DNA of 64,000 nt. It comes from Thalassovita sp. GTDB lineage: Bacteria > Pseudomonadota > Alphaproteobacteria > Rhodobacterales > Rhodobacteraceae. The first letter of the stretch is position 1; each line of letters begins with the position of its first letter. Under the pieces are notes generated by a model that worked only from the letters and a program-made list of their open reading frames with translations, searched no databases and was not told where the DNA came from. The translations under genes were made by a program, and so were the position numbers. The stretch is from the NCBI GenBank assembly GCA_017792425.1, contig CP051233.1:2598319-2662318 (forward strand), in the 5' to 3' direction. Shown in pieces: positions 1 to 10,956 of the stretch.

Positions 1-35
1 TCCCCCCGGTTGGCGATCAGGATCTTGTCAAACAT
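1..35 (-). CDS. mccA: methylcrotonyl-CoA carboxylase alpha subunit, N-terminus only (cut by window edge)
   Basis: Only the first 11 codons are inside the window. On the minus strand they read MFDKILIANRG, followed by the first two bases of the next codon (GA). This is the usual opening of a biotin carboxylase subunit. It lies 84 bases downstream of mccB in the same direction, where the biotin-carrying alpha subunit of 3-methylcrotonyl-CoA carboxylase is expected. A purine-rich stretch (AAGGAAAGG) sits upstream of the ATG. The short visible stretch could also fit propionyl- or acetyl-CoA carboxylase; the assignment rests on position in the leucine operon. Confidence 0.8.
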   Translation of the reverse strand, partial: MFDKILIANRG

Positions 36-87
36 CTGTCTGGTCCTTTCCTTGCGGGGAAAACCGGGGGCCAGCCCCCGGACCCCC

Positions 88-111
88 GGAGTATTTTCGG
101 CAAGATGAAAG
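88..111 (-). repeat. post-stop intergenic element, copy 1
   Basis: On the minus strand this reads CTTTCATCTTGCC followed by GAAAATACTCC. It begins 8 bases after the mccB stop codon. It is followed on the minus strand by a G/C-rich inverted repeat (8-base arms at 64-71 and 74-81). Close copies in the same orientation relative to the preceding gene lie at 11646-11669 and 35755-35778, with a decayed copy near 49782-49803. This looks like the short element that often follows genes in Rhodobacteraceae; its role is not known to me. Confidence 0.7.
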
Positions 112-119
112 CGCCGGGG

Positions 120-1724
120 TTACATGCGGAACACGCCAAAGCGCGTCGGTTCGATGGGGGCGTTCAACGTGGCGCTGAGCGACAGCGCCAGCACGTCGCG
201 TGTCTTGCGCGGGTCGATCACCCCGTCATCCCACAGCCGTGCCGAAGCGTAGAGCGGGTGGCTTTGTTCCTCGAACATCTCGATGGTGGGGCGCTTGAAC
301 TCGGCCTCTTCCTCGGCCGACCAACTGCCCCCGGACCGTTCGATCCCGTCGCGTTTCACGGTGGCCAGGACGCCCGCAGCCTGTTCGCCGCCCATGACGG
401 AGATGCGGGAATTCGGCCAGGTCCACAGGAAGCGCGGGGAATAGGCCCGTCCGGCCATGCCGTAGTTGCCCGCCCCGAACGATCCGCCCACCAGCATGGT
501 GATCTTCGGCACATTGGTGGTGGCCACCGCCGTCACCATCTTGGCACCATGCCGCGCGATGCCCTCGTTTTCGTATTTGCGTCCAACCATGAAGCCGGTG
601 ATATTCTGCAAAAATACCAGCGGGATATTGCGCTGGCTGCACAGTTCCACGAAATGCGCGCCCTTCTGCGCGGCCTCGGAAAACAGCACGCCGTTGTTGG
701 CGACGATGCCCACAGGACAGCCCTTTACATGCGCGAAGCCGGTGACCAGCGTTTCGCCGAAGCGGGGTTTGAACTCGTCAAAGCGGCTGCCATCGACGGT
801 GCGGGCGATCACTTCGCGGATGTCATAGGGGGTGCGCAGGTCCGCCGGAACCACGCCCAGGATTTCCTCCGGGTCATAGGCGGGTTCTTCGCTGGATTGC
901 CATTGCACGGTGGAGGGCTTGGCGCGGTTCAGGTGGCTGACCGCGCGGCGGGCCAGCGCCAGCGCGTGGGCGTCATCCTCGGCCAGGTAGTCGGCCACGC
1001 CGGACAGGCGCGTATGCACATCGCCGCCACCCAGATCCTCGGCACTGACAACCTCTCCGGTTGCGGCCTTGACCAGCGGCGGGCCGGCCAGGAAGATCGT
1101 GCCCTGCTCCTTGACGATGATCGTCACGTCCGACATCGCGGGCACATAGGCGCCGCCCGCGGTGCACGATCCCATCACCACGGCGACCTGCGGGATACCC
1201 TTGGCGGACATGCGCGCCTGGTTGAAGAAGATGCGGCCAAAGTGATCCCGGTCCGGGAACACCTCGTCCTGGTTGGGCAGGTTCGCACCGCCCGAATCCA
1301 CCAGGTAGATGCAGGGCAGATGGTTCTGTTCGGCGATTTCCTGCGCGCGCAGGTGTTTCTTGACCGTCATCGGGTAATAGGTGCCGCCCTTCACGGTGGC
1401 GTCGTTGCACACGATCATGCATTCGATCCCGTGCACCCGACCGATCCCGGTGACCACGCCCGCGCTGGGGGCATCGCCGCCGTACATGCCATGCGCCGCC
1501 GTGGCCCCGATTTCCAGAAAGGGCGAATCCGCGTCCAGCAGGTTCGCGATCCGGCGGCGCGGCAACATCTTGCCGCGCTCCTCGTGCCGCTTGCGGGCGC
1601 GTTCACCGCCCCCCAGACGGGCAGCCTCGGCGGCCTCGCGGATCACTTCCAGCGCCTCAAGGTGCCCCTTGCGGTTGGTCTGGAAGGTTTCCGAGGACGG
1701 AATGGCCTGAGAGTTCAGTTTCAT
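120..1724 (-). CDS. mccB: 3-methylcrotonyl-CoA carboxylase beta subunit (carboxyltransferase)
   Basis: The 534-residue protein is the carboxyltransferase subunit that, with biotinylated MccA, carboxylates 3-methylcrotonyl-CoA to 3-methylglutaconyl-CoA in leucine breakdown. The two crotonase-like carboxyltransferase halves are recognisable: the N-half has VDSGGANLPNQ and GSCTAGGAY, and the C-half has FLQNITGFMVG and GGSFGAGNYGM, all typical of MCC beta rather than propionyl-CoA carboxylase beta. Length matches the family. The ATG overlaps the stop of the upstream acyl-CoA synthetase by four bases (ATGA), so the two are translationally coupled. The operon order ivd, synthetase, mccB, mccA supports the call. 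Confidence 0.95.
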   Translation of the reverse strand: MKLNSQAIPSSETFQTNRKGHLEALEVIREAAEAARLGGGERARKRHEERGKMLPRRRIANLLDADSPFLEIGATAAHGMYGGDAPSAGVVTGIGRVHGIECMIVCNDATVKGGTYYPMTVKKHLRAQEIAEQNHLPCIYLVDSGGANLPNQDEVFPDRDHFGRIFFNQARMSAKGIPQVAVVMGSCTAGGAYVPAMSDVTIIVKEQGTIFLAGPPLVKAATGEVVSAEDLGGGDVHTRLSGVADYLAEDDAHALALARRAVSHLNRAKPSTVQWQSSEEPAYDPEEILGVVPADLRTPYDIREVIARTVDGSRFDEFKPRFGETLVTGFAHVKGCPVGIVANNGVLFSEAAQKGAHFVELCSQRNIPLVFLQNITGFMVGRKYENEGIARHGAKMVTAVATTNVPKITMLVGGSFGAGNYGMAGRAYSPRFLWTWPNSRISVMGGEQAAGVLATVKRDGIERSGGSWSAEEEAEFKRPTIEMFEEQSHPLYASARLWDDGVIDPRKTRDVLALSLSATLNAPIEPTRFGVFRM

Positions 1725-3298
1725 GTCTGTGCCTCCGTTTCGCGGGTTGCCCGCGCTTTGAGTTCCTTGCGGATCACCTTGCCCGTCACCGTCATCGGCA
1801 GGACGTCCAGGAATCCGATTTCCCTTGGGTATGAATGTTTTGCGACGCGCTCTTTAACAAAAGACTGAAGTTCCGCGGCCAGTTCATCCGACGGCTGCCC
1901 CCCCGGCTTCAACACCACGTAGGCCTTCACGATCTCGGTGCGCAGCGCGTCTGGCTTGCCGACGACACCCACCGTCGCCACCGCCGGGTGGCGCAGCAGG
2001 CAATCCTCGATCTCGCTTGGACCGATGCGATAGCCCGCACTGGTGATCACGTCATCCTCGCGCCCGACGAAGCGCAGGAAATCGCGATCCCAGATGCCCC
2101 GGTCGCCGGTCAGCATCCAGTCGCCCCTGAACTTCTGGGCGGTTGCGTCCGGCCTGTTCCAATAGCCCAGCATCATGCTTGCTGCGCCCCTGGCGATGGC
2201 CACGTCTCCCTCGCCCTGCGTGGGCAGGCCAGCATGATCCAGCACCGCGATATCAAACCCGGGCACCGGCTTGCCGATGCAGCCCGGCCGCGCGTCGAAC
2301 AGCGCCCCGCAGGACGACGCCACCATGTTGCATTCGGTCTGGCCGTAGAATTCGTTGATCGCCACGCCAAAGGCGTCGCGCCCCCAGGCCAGCATTTCCG
2401 CCCCCAGCGGTTCCCCGCCCGAGGCGACCGAGCGCAGCCCGGCGATCGCCGCATCTTCGGCCTTGAGCATCCGCAGCGCGGTGGGGGGAAAGAACACGTT
2501 GCGCACGCCGCCCTCGGCCACGATCCGCCGGCATTCTTCGGCGCTGAACTTGTCCATCCGCGCCGCCACCACTGGCACGCCCAGCGCCAGCCCCGGCATC
2601 AGCACATCGAACAATCCGCCGATCCAGGCCCAGTCCGCCGGGGTCCACAGGCAATCGCCCGACTGCCCTAGAAAGTCATGGCTGACCTCTACCCCCGGCA
2701 GGTGCCCGATCAGCACGCGATGGCCGTGCAACGCCCCCTTCGGCGCGCCGGTGGTGCCGCTGGTATAGATCAGCACGGCGGGGTCTTCCGGCCCGGTATC
2801 CGCGGCCTCGTACAGATCCTCTGACAGGGTCAGCGCCTCTGGCACGATCTGCCCACGCCCTGCCCCGCCCAGCCATTCCCGCAGCCCGTCCGTACCTTCG
2901 GAGTCAGCGATCACCCACGCCACCCCGGCATCTTCCAGCCGGGTGATCAGCGCGTCCGTTCCGAACAGCTTGAACAACGGGATCGAAATCGCCCCGACCT
3001 TCCAGCAGGCGATATGCGCCGCCGCCGTCCACGGGGATTGCGACCGCAGGACACCCACCCGGTCGCCACGCTGCACGCCTCTGGCCACCAGTTCGGCAGC
3101 CAGCGTGTCCGCCATCCGGCGCAGCCCGGCATAGGTGACATCCCGCCGCGCCCCGCCTGTCATGTCGATGATTGCCACGCGGTCGGGCACACGCGCGGCC
3201 CAGTCGTCACAGACTTGCCGCGCCATGTTCAGCCGGGCGGGGATGTCCCACCGGAACCCCCGCACAAGGCTGCCATAGTCCTCCCCGCGCGACAGCAT
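1721..3298 (-). CDS. AMP-dependent acyl-CoA synthetase in the leucine-degradation operon
   Basis: This 525-residue protein belongs to the ANL superfamily and should activate a carboxylic acid with ATP and CoA. Visible core motifs are the P-loop YTSGTTGAPKG, the NEFYGQTE loop, the DWMLTGD motif and the C-terminal TGKVIRKEL with the catalytic lysine. It lies between ivd and mccB with a 3-base gap upstream and an ATGA overlap downstream, so it is part of one transcript. The context suggests an isovalerate- or medium-chain-acyl-CoA ligase or an acetoacetyl-CoA synthetase-like role; the sequence alone does not fix the substrate. Confidence 0.85.
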   Translation of the reverse strand: MLSRGEDYGSLVRGFRWDIPARLNMARQVCDDWAARVPDRVAIIDMTGGARRDVTYAGLRRMADTLAAELVARGVQRGDRVGVLRSQSPWTAAAHIACWKVGAISIPLFKLFGTDALITRLEDAGVAWVIADSEGTDGLREWLGGAGRGQIVPEALTLSEDLYEAADTGPEDPAVLIYTSGTTGAPKGALHGHRVLIGHLPGVEVSHDFLGQSGDCLWTPADWAWIGGLFDVLMPGLALGVPVVAARMDKFSAEECRRIVAEGGVRNVFFPPTALRMLKAEDAAIAGLRSVASGGEPLGAEMLAWGRDAFGVAINEFYGQTECNMVASSCGALFDARPGCIGKPVPGFDIAVLDHAGLPTQGEGDVAIARGAASMMLGYWNRPDATAQKFRGDWMLTGDRGIWDRDFLRFVGREDDVITSAGYRIGPSEIEDCLLRHPAVATVGVVGKPDALRTEIVKAYVVLKPGGQPSDELAAELQSFVKERVAKHSYPREIGFLDVLPMTVTGKVIRKELKARATRETEAQT

Positions 3299-3301
3299 GG
3301 C

Positions 3302-4465
3302 TCAGCTCATCGCCGACATCATTTCGCGGCCCACCAGCATCCGGCGGATTTCGCTGGTGCCCGCGCCGATTTCCATCAGCTTGGCGTCACGGAAGATACG
3401 CCCGACCGGGTTGTCGCTCAGATAACCTGCACCGCCAAAAGCCTGCACCGCCTGGTGTGCCACGACCATCGCCTCTTCGGACGCATACAGGCAGCAGGCC
3501 GCCGCGTCCTGACGGGTCACTTCACCCCGGTCACAGGCCTTGGCCACCTCGTAGACATAGGCGCGGGCCGAGTTCATCTTGGTGTACATGTCCGCCAGTT
3601 TACCCTGCATCAGCTGGAAATTCCCGATCGGCTGGCCGAACTGCTTGCGCTCGGCCATGTAGGGCATGACCTCGTCCAGGCAGGCCGCCATGATGCCGGT
3701 GCCGATCCCGGCCAGCACGACGCGCTCATAGTCCAGGCCCGACATCAGCACGCGCACGCCCTTGCCTTCTTCGCCCAGCACGTTTTCGAACGGCACTTCG
3801 ACATTGTCGAAAATCAGTTCGGCCGTGTTCGATCCGCGCATCCCCAGCTTGTCGAAATGTTTCGAAGTGCTGAACCCTTTCATCGAATTTTCGACGATGA
3901 AGGCAGTGATGCCCTTGCTTCCCGCCTCTGGGTCGGTCTTGGCGTAAACCACCAGCGTGTCCGCATCCGGCCCGTTGGTGATCCAGTATTTATTGCCGTT
4001 CAGCACATAGTAGCCGTTGCGCTTGTCCGCTTTCAGCTTCATCGACACCACGTCGGACCCGGCCGAGGGTTCCGACATCGCCAGCGCACCCACGTTTTTG
4101 CCGGAAATCAGGCCGGGCAGATATTTCATCTTCTGCTCGTGCGTGCCGTTCAGTTTGATCTGGTTCACACACAGGTTGGAATGCGCACCATAGGACAAGG
4201 ACACCGAGGCAGACGCCCGCGCGATTTCCTCGACCGCGATCACATGCGCCAGATAGGACATGCCCGCGCCGCCGTATTCCTCGGGGGTGGTGATGCCCAA
4301 CAGGCCCAGTTCCCCCATCTCTTCCCACAGCTCGTTGGGGAATTCGTTATCCAGGTCGATCTTGGCCGCCATCGGCTTGATCCGCTCCTGCGCCCAGCGG
4401 TGTACCATCTCGCGCAGCGCGTTCACGTCCTCGCCCAGGTCGAAACTCATCGTATGATTGAACAT
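3302..4465 (-). CDS. ivd: isovaleryl-CoA dehydrogenase
   Basis: This 387-residue FAD acyl-CoA dehydrogenase would oxidise isovaleryl-CoA to 3-methylcrotonyl-CoA, the substrate of the MccAB enzyme encoded downstream. It shows MSEPSAGSDV (the family FAD/substrate loop), YWITNGPDADT, and GLDYERVVL, whose glutamate is at the position of the catalytic base specific to isovaleryl-CoA dehydrogenases. The C-terminus has QAFGGAGY and the conserved GAGTSEIRRMLVGRE. The ATG at 4465 has a good GGAGGA six bases upstream. As first gene of the operon it lies next to an inverted repeat at 4495-4508. Confidence 0.95.
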   Translation of the reverse strand: MFNHTMSFDLGEDVNALREMVHRWAQERIKPMAAKIDLDNEFPNELWEEMGELGLLGITTPEEYGGAGMSYLAHVIAVEEIARASASVSLSYGAHSNLCVNQIKLNGTHEQKMKYLPGLISGKNVGALAMSEPSAGSDVVSMKLKADKRNGYYVLNGNKYWITNGPDADTLVVYAKTDPEAGSKGITAFIVENSMKGFSTSKHFDKLGMRGSNTAELIFDNVEVPFENVLGEEGKGVRVLMSGLDYERVVLAGIGTGIMAACLDEVMPYMAERKQFGQPIGNFQLMQGKLADMYTKMNSARAYVYEVAKACDRGEVTRQDAAACCLYASEEAMVVAHQAVQAFGGAGYLSDNPVGRIFRDAKLMEIGAGTSEIRRMLVGREMMSAMS

Positions 4466-4494
4466 GGCCTATCCTCCGGTCGGCAGCCGTTTAT

Positions 4495-4508
4495 TGAACA
4501 CATGTTCA
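4495..4508. promoter_or_regulatory. candidate operator of the leucine-degradation operon
   Basis: TGAACA-CA-TGTTCA is a perfect 6-base inverted repeat with a 2-base spacer. Symmetry continues imperfectly outward (TTTATTGAACA against TTTAG after the second arm). It lies 30 bases upstream of the ivd ATG, where it would overlap a minus-strand promoter or leader. The geometry suits a TetR-family repressor. No regulator gene is visible in the window, so the regulator is unknown. Confidence 0.5.
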
Positions 4509-4664
4509 TTTAGTAAGACCAAAACCCGATTCGGGTCAATGGGGGCATGGGGATGGCGGTGCATTTCCAAGGATTCGGGCGTGTGGCCGGGCTGCTCTTG
4601 CCACGGTTTTACCACAATACCCTGCCAGACTGGGGGCGCCCGCAGCCGAAATTGGACCGATCCC

Positions 4665-5768
4665 ATGCCGACCAACCTGATCGTGAACGGAACCTTTGAT
4701 GCCGGATCCACTGGCTGGACGGGCAGCGATCTGGAAACCAACCACACCGAACACGCCTACCTGGGGAACCGGTCCGGCAACCGCGTAGCCGAACTGGATG
4801 GCCATTCCGGCAAGACCACGGTGATGCGGCAAAGCTTTGTCGTTTCCGGCACGGGCGAGGTGTCGGCCACCTTCAACATCGACAGCGCCCTGCGCACCGC
4901 CTCGTTGAAGAACGCGGGCAGCGAAGGCTTTTCCGTCAAGATAACGGACGCCTCGGGCAAGGTGATCGCCGCCATGACGATCCTGCCCACCACCAGTTCG
5001 TGGAATTCCTTTACGATGGATGTTCTGTTTCCCGCGCCGGGAACCTACACGCTGGAAATGACCGAAATCGGCAAGGACGACAGCCTGGGTGCGATTATCG
5101 ACAACGTTGAAATGCTGGTCTGCTTTTGCAAGGGCACCATGATCGACACCCCCGCCGGCCCCCGCCCGGTCCAGGATCTGAAAGTGGGCGATCTGGTCCG
5201 CACCTCGTCAGGCCCGCGCCCGTTACGCTGGATCGGCACCCGCCGCGTCAGCGCGCAGGACATGCAGGCGGATGAAACGCTACGTCCCGTCCGCATCCGC
5301 GCGGGTGCGTTGGGGCTGGGCCTGCCGGTGCGCGATCTTTACGTGTCGCGCCAGCATCGGATGCTGTGCCGTTCTGCCCTGGCGGAACGCATGTTCGGCA
5401 GCCCTGAAATCCTGATTGCCGCGATCCGCCTGTGCCGCCTGCCCGGCATCCGGCTGGGAAAACAGCCCCATAACACCGTCTATCATCACCTGCTGTTGGA
5501 CGACCATGCGGTGATCTACGCCGAGGGCGCGCCGACAGAATCGCTGCGCCTGACGGAAACCTCTGGCCTGATGCTGACAGACGCAGCGTGGGATGAGCTT
5601 TTGCGCGTGTTCCCCATGCTGGCAGCGCGCGCGGGCAGGAATGGCCCGGATGCCGCGCTGATCCCGTCGCTGGCCCGACAGAAAGCCTTTGCCCGCCGCT
5701 TGGGCCGCAACCGCAAGCCGCCCCTCACGCTGTCACGGGCAGACGGCGCGGCCCGTCTGACGGCCTGA
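4665..5768 (+). CDS. Hint-domain protein with N-terminal beta-sandwich module
   Basis: I start this 367-residue protein at the ATG at 4665, because the open frame upstream overlaps the ivd promoter region and has no family-like sequence. Residues 1-150 begin NLIVNGTFDAGSTGW and resemble a jelly-roll carbohydrate-binding module (CBM/DUF642-like). Residues about 153-320 form a Hint (hedgehog/intein) domain: cysteines at 153 and 155, then KGTMIDTPAG, DLKVGDLV, PLRWIG and VSRQHRML. Such proteins are common in Rhodobacteraceae, usually predicted to be secreted; no classical signal peptide is visible. It is convergent with the aminotransferase that follows (6-base gap). Confidence 0.85.
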   Translation: MPTNLIVNGTFDAGSTGWTGSDLETNHTEHAYLGNRSGNRVAELDGHSGKTTVMRQSFVVSGTGEVSATFNIDSALRTASLKNAGSEGFSVKITDASGKVIAAMTILPTTSSWNSFTMDVLFPAPGTYTLEMTEIGKDDSLGAIIDNVEMLVCFCKGTMIDTPAGPRPVQDLKVGDLVRTSSGPRPLRWIGTRRVSAQDMQADETLRPVRIRAGALGLGLPVRDLYVSRQHRMLCRSALAERMFGSPEILIAAIRLCRLPGIRLGKQPHNTVYHHLLLDDHAVIYAEGAPTESLRLTETSGLMLTDAAWDELLRVFPMLAARAGRNGPDAALIPSLARQKAFARRLGRNRKPPLTLSRADGAARLTA

Positions 5769-5774
5769 TCCGGG

Positions 5775-6959
5775 TCAGCGCCCCGCGCGCACCTCTTCGC
5801 GGATGATCCGGGCAATCAGTGCGCAATCGTCGCGTGAAAACGTCAACGGCAGCCGCATGTCCACGATGGCCTTTAACACCCGGTCCGTGTCCGGCATCCG
5901 GTCCACCCGCACATAGCGCCAACTGTCATAGCGGCTGGTGAAGCCCGCAGGCTCCGCCCCGCCGAACCATTTCAGTTCCACGCCCCTTGCCGCGCAGCGG
6001 GACAACACGCCGCCAATCGCTTCCTCCGGCCAGTCCAGCAGCAGGAACTGGATGGAACTGCCCACGAAATATTCCGCGTTCGGGCGTTCCACCACCGACA
6101 GCCCCGGTACCCCGCGCAACCCGTCCTCGACCACGCGATAGCGTGCATTCCACCGTTCGCACTGGCGGTCCAGATCGCGCAATTGCGGGCGCAGCACCGC
6201 CGCCCGCAGGTTGTCCATCCGGCCAGAGATATTGGGCGTGTCGTATTTCACCGCCTCGAACACCTCTGCGCCCGGCGCGGCCAGATGCCGCCCGTACAGC
6301 ATGTAAGACCCCGACAGCATCACCGCCCGCGCCATTACCTGCGCGTCATTGGTGACCAGCAGCCCGCCCTCGCCCGAATTCATGTGCTTGTAAGTCTGCG
6401 TGGAATAGCAGCCGATCAGCCCATCCGTCCCCGACAACCGCCCCGCCCAGCGTGCGCCCATGGTGTGGGCGCAATCCTCGATCACGGTGACGCCTGCATC
6501 GCGGCAGATCTCCATCAGCCGGTCCATGTCGCAGATATGCCCGCGCATGTGCGACAACATCAGCACATCCGCCAGATCCGCCTTCGCCGCCAGGTCGTCC
6601 AGGTCAATCACCAGCCCTTCGGTCACGCCAACGAACACCGGCACCGCGCCGACACTGGCGATCGCCCCCGGCACTGGGGCCAGCGTAAAGGCGTTGGTCA
6701 GCACCCGGTCCCCGGGCCCAATCCCCACCGCCCGCAAGGCGCAGGCCAGCGCATACCCGCCCGAGGCCACCGCCAACGCGTATTTCACGCCCATCGCAGC
6801 CGCGAATTCCTGCTCCAACAAGGCGGTTTCGGCGATTTCGCCCGCCACTGTGTTATACCGGGTCAACCGGCCCGACCGCATGACGCGCACGGCGGCCTCG
6901 ATCGCATCCTCGGGGATGGGTTCCTGCTGGGTGAAACTGCCGGTGAACCGTTCCGTCAT
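5775..6959 (-). CDS. DegT/DnrJ/EryC1-family PLP aminotransferase
   Basis: The 394-residue protein is a fold-type I PLP enzyme of the DegT/DnrJ/EryC1/StrS family, which normally aminates keto-sugars for surface glycans or antibiotics. The motif STQTYKHMNSGEGG places the PLP lysine at residue 191, and VIEDCAHTMG around residue 159 supplies the pyridine-nitrogen aspartate region. It follows the Gph-like phosphatase with only two intervening bases, so the two share a transcript. No nucleotide-sugar genes lie beside it, and the substrate cannot be read from the sequence. Confidence 0.85.
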   Translation of the reverse strand: MTERFTGSFTQQEPIPEDAIEAAVRVMRSGRLTRYNTVAGEIAETALLEQEFAAAMGVKYALAVASGGYALACALRAVGIGPGDRVLTNAFTLAPVPGAIASVGAVPVFVGVTEGLVIDLDDLAAKADLADVLMLSHMRGHICDMDRLMEICRDAGVTVIEDCAHTMGARWAGRLSGTDGLIGCYSTQTYKHMNSGEGGLLVTNDAQVMARAVMLSGSYMLYGRHLAAPGAEVFEAVKYDTPNISGRMDNLRAAVLRPQLRDLDRQCERWNARYRVVEDGLRGVPGLSVVERPNAEYFVGSSIQFLLLDWPEEAIGGVLSRCAARGVELKWFGGAEPAGFTSRYDSWRYVRVDRMPDTDRVLKAIVDMRLPLTFSRDDCALIARIIREEVRAGR

Positions 6960-6961
6960 GC

Positions 6962-7642
6962 TCAGGCCACCTCGACCCGGCCCAGCAGGCGTTCGACCAG
7001 GTCGGGCAGGTCATCGAAATGATCCAGCAGCGCGTCGGGCTGCAACGCCTCGACCGCGCGCCCCTCGGGGCCGAATGTCACCAGCACGCAGGGCACCCCC
7101 ATAGCGGCAGCGGTTTTGCGGTCTGTCACCGTATCCCCGATCAGCACGGACCGCGCCGGATCGCCTCCGGCCCGCAGCACAGCCTGCCGCAACGGTTCCG
7201 GGTCCGGTTTGCGCACCGGCAGCGTGTCCGCCCCGATCAGCGACGCGAAGGCCCCCCGCACCCCCAGCCGCTGCATCAGCGTTTCGGCCAACGCCGCAGG
7301 CTTGTTGGTGCAGATCCCAACCTTGTACCCAGCCGCCGACAGGGCACCCACCGCCGCCATCACACCGGGATACAGCACGGTATGCCGGTCGATATCAGCG
7401 GCATAGGCGTCCAGCAGCACGGGATACCAGCGCGCGATCTCTGCCTCTACATCCGCATGGCCGATCCGTTCCAGCCCCAACTTCAGCATCGCCCGCCCGC
7501 CGTGAAAGGCCGTCGCCGCATCGCCGGTGGCGCACAGCACATCACCCGCGCCCATACCCCGGAAACAGGCATTCGCCGCCGCGATCAGGTCGGCGCTGGT
7601 GTCCGCCAGCGTCCCGTCCAGGTCGAAAATCACCGTTTTCAT
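6962..7642 (-). CDS. gph: HAD-family phosphatase, phosphoglycolate phosphatase-like
   Basis: This 226-residue HAD hydrolase opens with FDLDGTLADT (nucleophile Asp7, general acid Asp9). It also contains ICTNKP (motif II), KPDPEPL (motif III) and LIGDTVTDRKTAAAMG (motif IV). Size, cap and motifs match the Gph group that clears 2-phosphoglycolate. It is the first gene of a two-gene minus-strand unit with the aminotransferase and is divergent from glmU; the 135 bases between them hold both promoters, though I cannot define either. Some sugar-phosphate phosphatases look the same, so the substrate is probable rather than certain. Confidence 0.8.
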   Translation of the reverse strand: MKTVIFDLDGTLADTSADLIAAANACFRGMGAGDVLCATGDAATAFHGGRAMLKLGLERIGHADVEAEIARWYPVLLDAYAADIDRHTVLYPGVMAAVGALSAAGYKVGICTNKPAALAETLMQRLGVRGAFASLIGADTLPVRKPDPEPLRQAVLRAGGDPARSVLIGDTVTDRKTAAAMGVPCVLVTFGPEGRAVEALQPDALLDHFDDLPDLVERLLGRVEVA

Positions 7643-7777
7643 CGCCTACACACCCCTTTCAGCGCCTTTTCGCCCAACAATGTCACATGACGCAACACCA
7701 AGTGAAGCACCCCGGCCTTGCGCGCCAGCCCCAAGCGGATAAAACGGGCGAAAGGCAAAAACAACAAGAGACATGGC

Positions 7778-9132
7778 ATGAGCACGGCCCTCATCATCCT
7801 TGCCGCAGGCATGGGAACCCGCATGAACTCGGACCTGCCCAAGGTTCTGCACCAGATCGCCGGGGCGCCCCTGCTGGTCCACGCGATGAAGGCGGGCGCG
7901 GCGCTGGCCCCCGAACGCACCGTGATTGTCACCGGCCACGGCGCGGACCAGGTGGAAAAGGCCGCGCTGGACTGGGACGAGGACGCGCTCTTTGCCCTAC
8001 AGACCGAACAGAACGGCACCGCTCACGCCGTCGCGCAGGCTCGGCAGGCGCTGGACGGGTTCACCGGCGACGCGATCGTGCTTTATGGCGACACCCCCTT
8101 CATCCAGCCCGAAACGCTGCAGGCGATGATTGCCGCCCGCGCCAAACACGATGTCGTGGTGCTGGGCTTTGCCGCCACCGATCCGGGCCGCTATGGCCGG
8201 TTGGTGATGAACGGCAAAGGCCTGGACCGGATCGTCGAATACAAGGACGCCACCGACACCGAGCGCGCCATCACCCTGTGCAATTCCGGCGTGGTCTGCG
8301 CCGATGCCGACACGCTGTTCAGCCTGATAGACGCGGTGGACAACAACAACGCCGCCGGGGAATATTACCTGACCGACATCGTCGCCATCGCCCGGTCGCG
8401 CGGCCTGTCCGCCACCGCCGTCACCTGTGACGAGGCCGAAACGCTGGGCATCAACTCCCGCGCCGAACTGGCCACCGCCGAAGCCACATGGCAATCCCGC
8501 GCCCGCCAGATCGCGATGGAGGACGGCGTCACCCTGCTGGCCCCCGAAACCGTGTTCTTTGCCCATGACACCGTGGTGGGCCGCGACACGGTCATCGAAC
8601 AGAACGTGGTGTTCGGCCCGAACGTCACCGTGGAATCCAACGCCCGCATCCGCGCGTTCAGCCATCTGGAAGGCTGCCACGTCAGCCAGCGCGCCATCGT
8701 CGGCCCCTACGCCCGCCTGCGCCCCGGCGCCGAACTGGCCGAGGACGTGCATGTCGGCAACTTCGTGGAAATAAAGAACGCCTATCTGGACGAAGGCGCC
8801 AAGGCCAACCACCTGACCTATATCGGCGACGCCTCTGTCGGCAAGGCCACCAACATCGGCGCGGGCACGATTACCTGCAACTACGACGGCGTGATGAAGC
8901 ACCGCACCGAAATCGGCGCCAACGTGTTCATCGGCTCCAACACCATGTTGGTCGCCCCGGTCAAGGTCGGCCACCGCGCCATGACCGCCACCGGTGCGGT
9001 GATCACCACCGACGTCCCGGACGAAGCATTGGCCATCGGCCGCACCAAGCAGGAAAACAAACCGGGCATGGCGGTCAAATTGTTCGAAATTCTAAAGCAG
9101 AAGAAGCTGAAACGCGATAAAGGGGCGGTCTG

Positions 9133-9133
<1 letters not shown>
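7778..9133 (+). CDS. glmU: bifunctional GlmU: glucosamine-1-phosphate acetyltransferase / GlcNAc-1-phosphate uridylyltransferase
   Basis: The 451-residue protein makes UDP-GlcNAc for peptidoglycan and LPS. The N-terminal uridylyltransferase starts MSTALIILAAGMGTRM, with the signature loop. The C-terminal left-handed beta-helix carries acetyltransferase residues in GNFVEIKNA, NHLTYIGDASVG and NIGAGTITCNYDG. I chose the ATG at 7778 because it begins the family sequence and has AAGAG seven bases upstream; the in-frame extension upstream is not conserved. Its stop overlaps the glmS start by one base (TGATG), so the two enzymes of UDP-GlcNAc synthesis are co-translated. Confidence 0.97.

Positions 9134-10952
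<1,819 letters not shown>

Positions 10953-10956
<4 letters not shown>

Noticed and set aside
105..1868. Long plus-strand open frame opposite mccB
   Set aside because: It is the antisense shadow of a well-conserved gene; high GC keeps such frames open. Its translation is rich in Arg, His and Gly with no domain. The same applies to long antisense frames over glmS, glcB, pepN, cobT and others.
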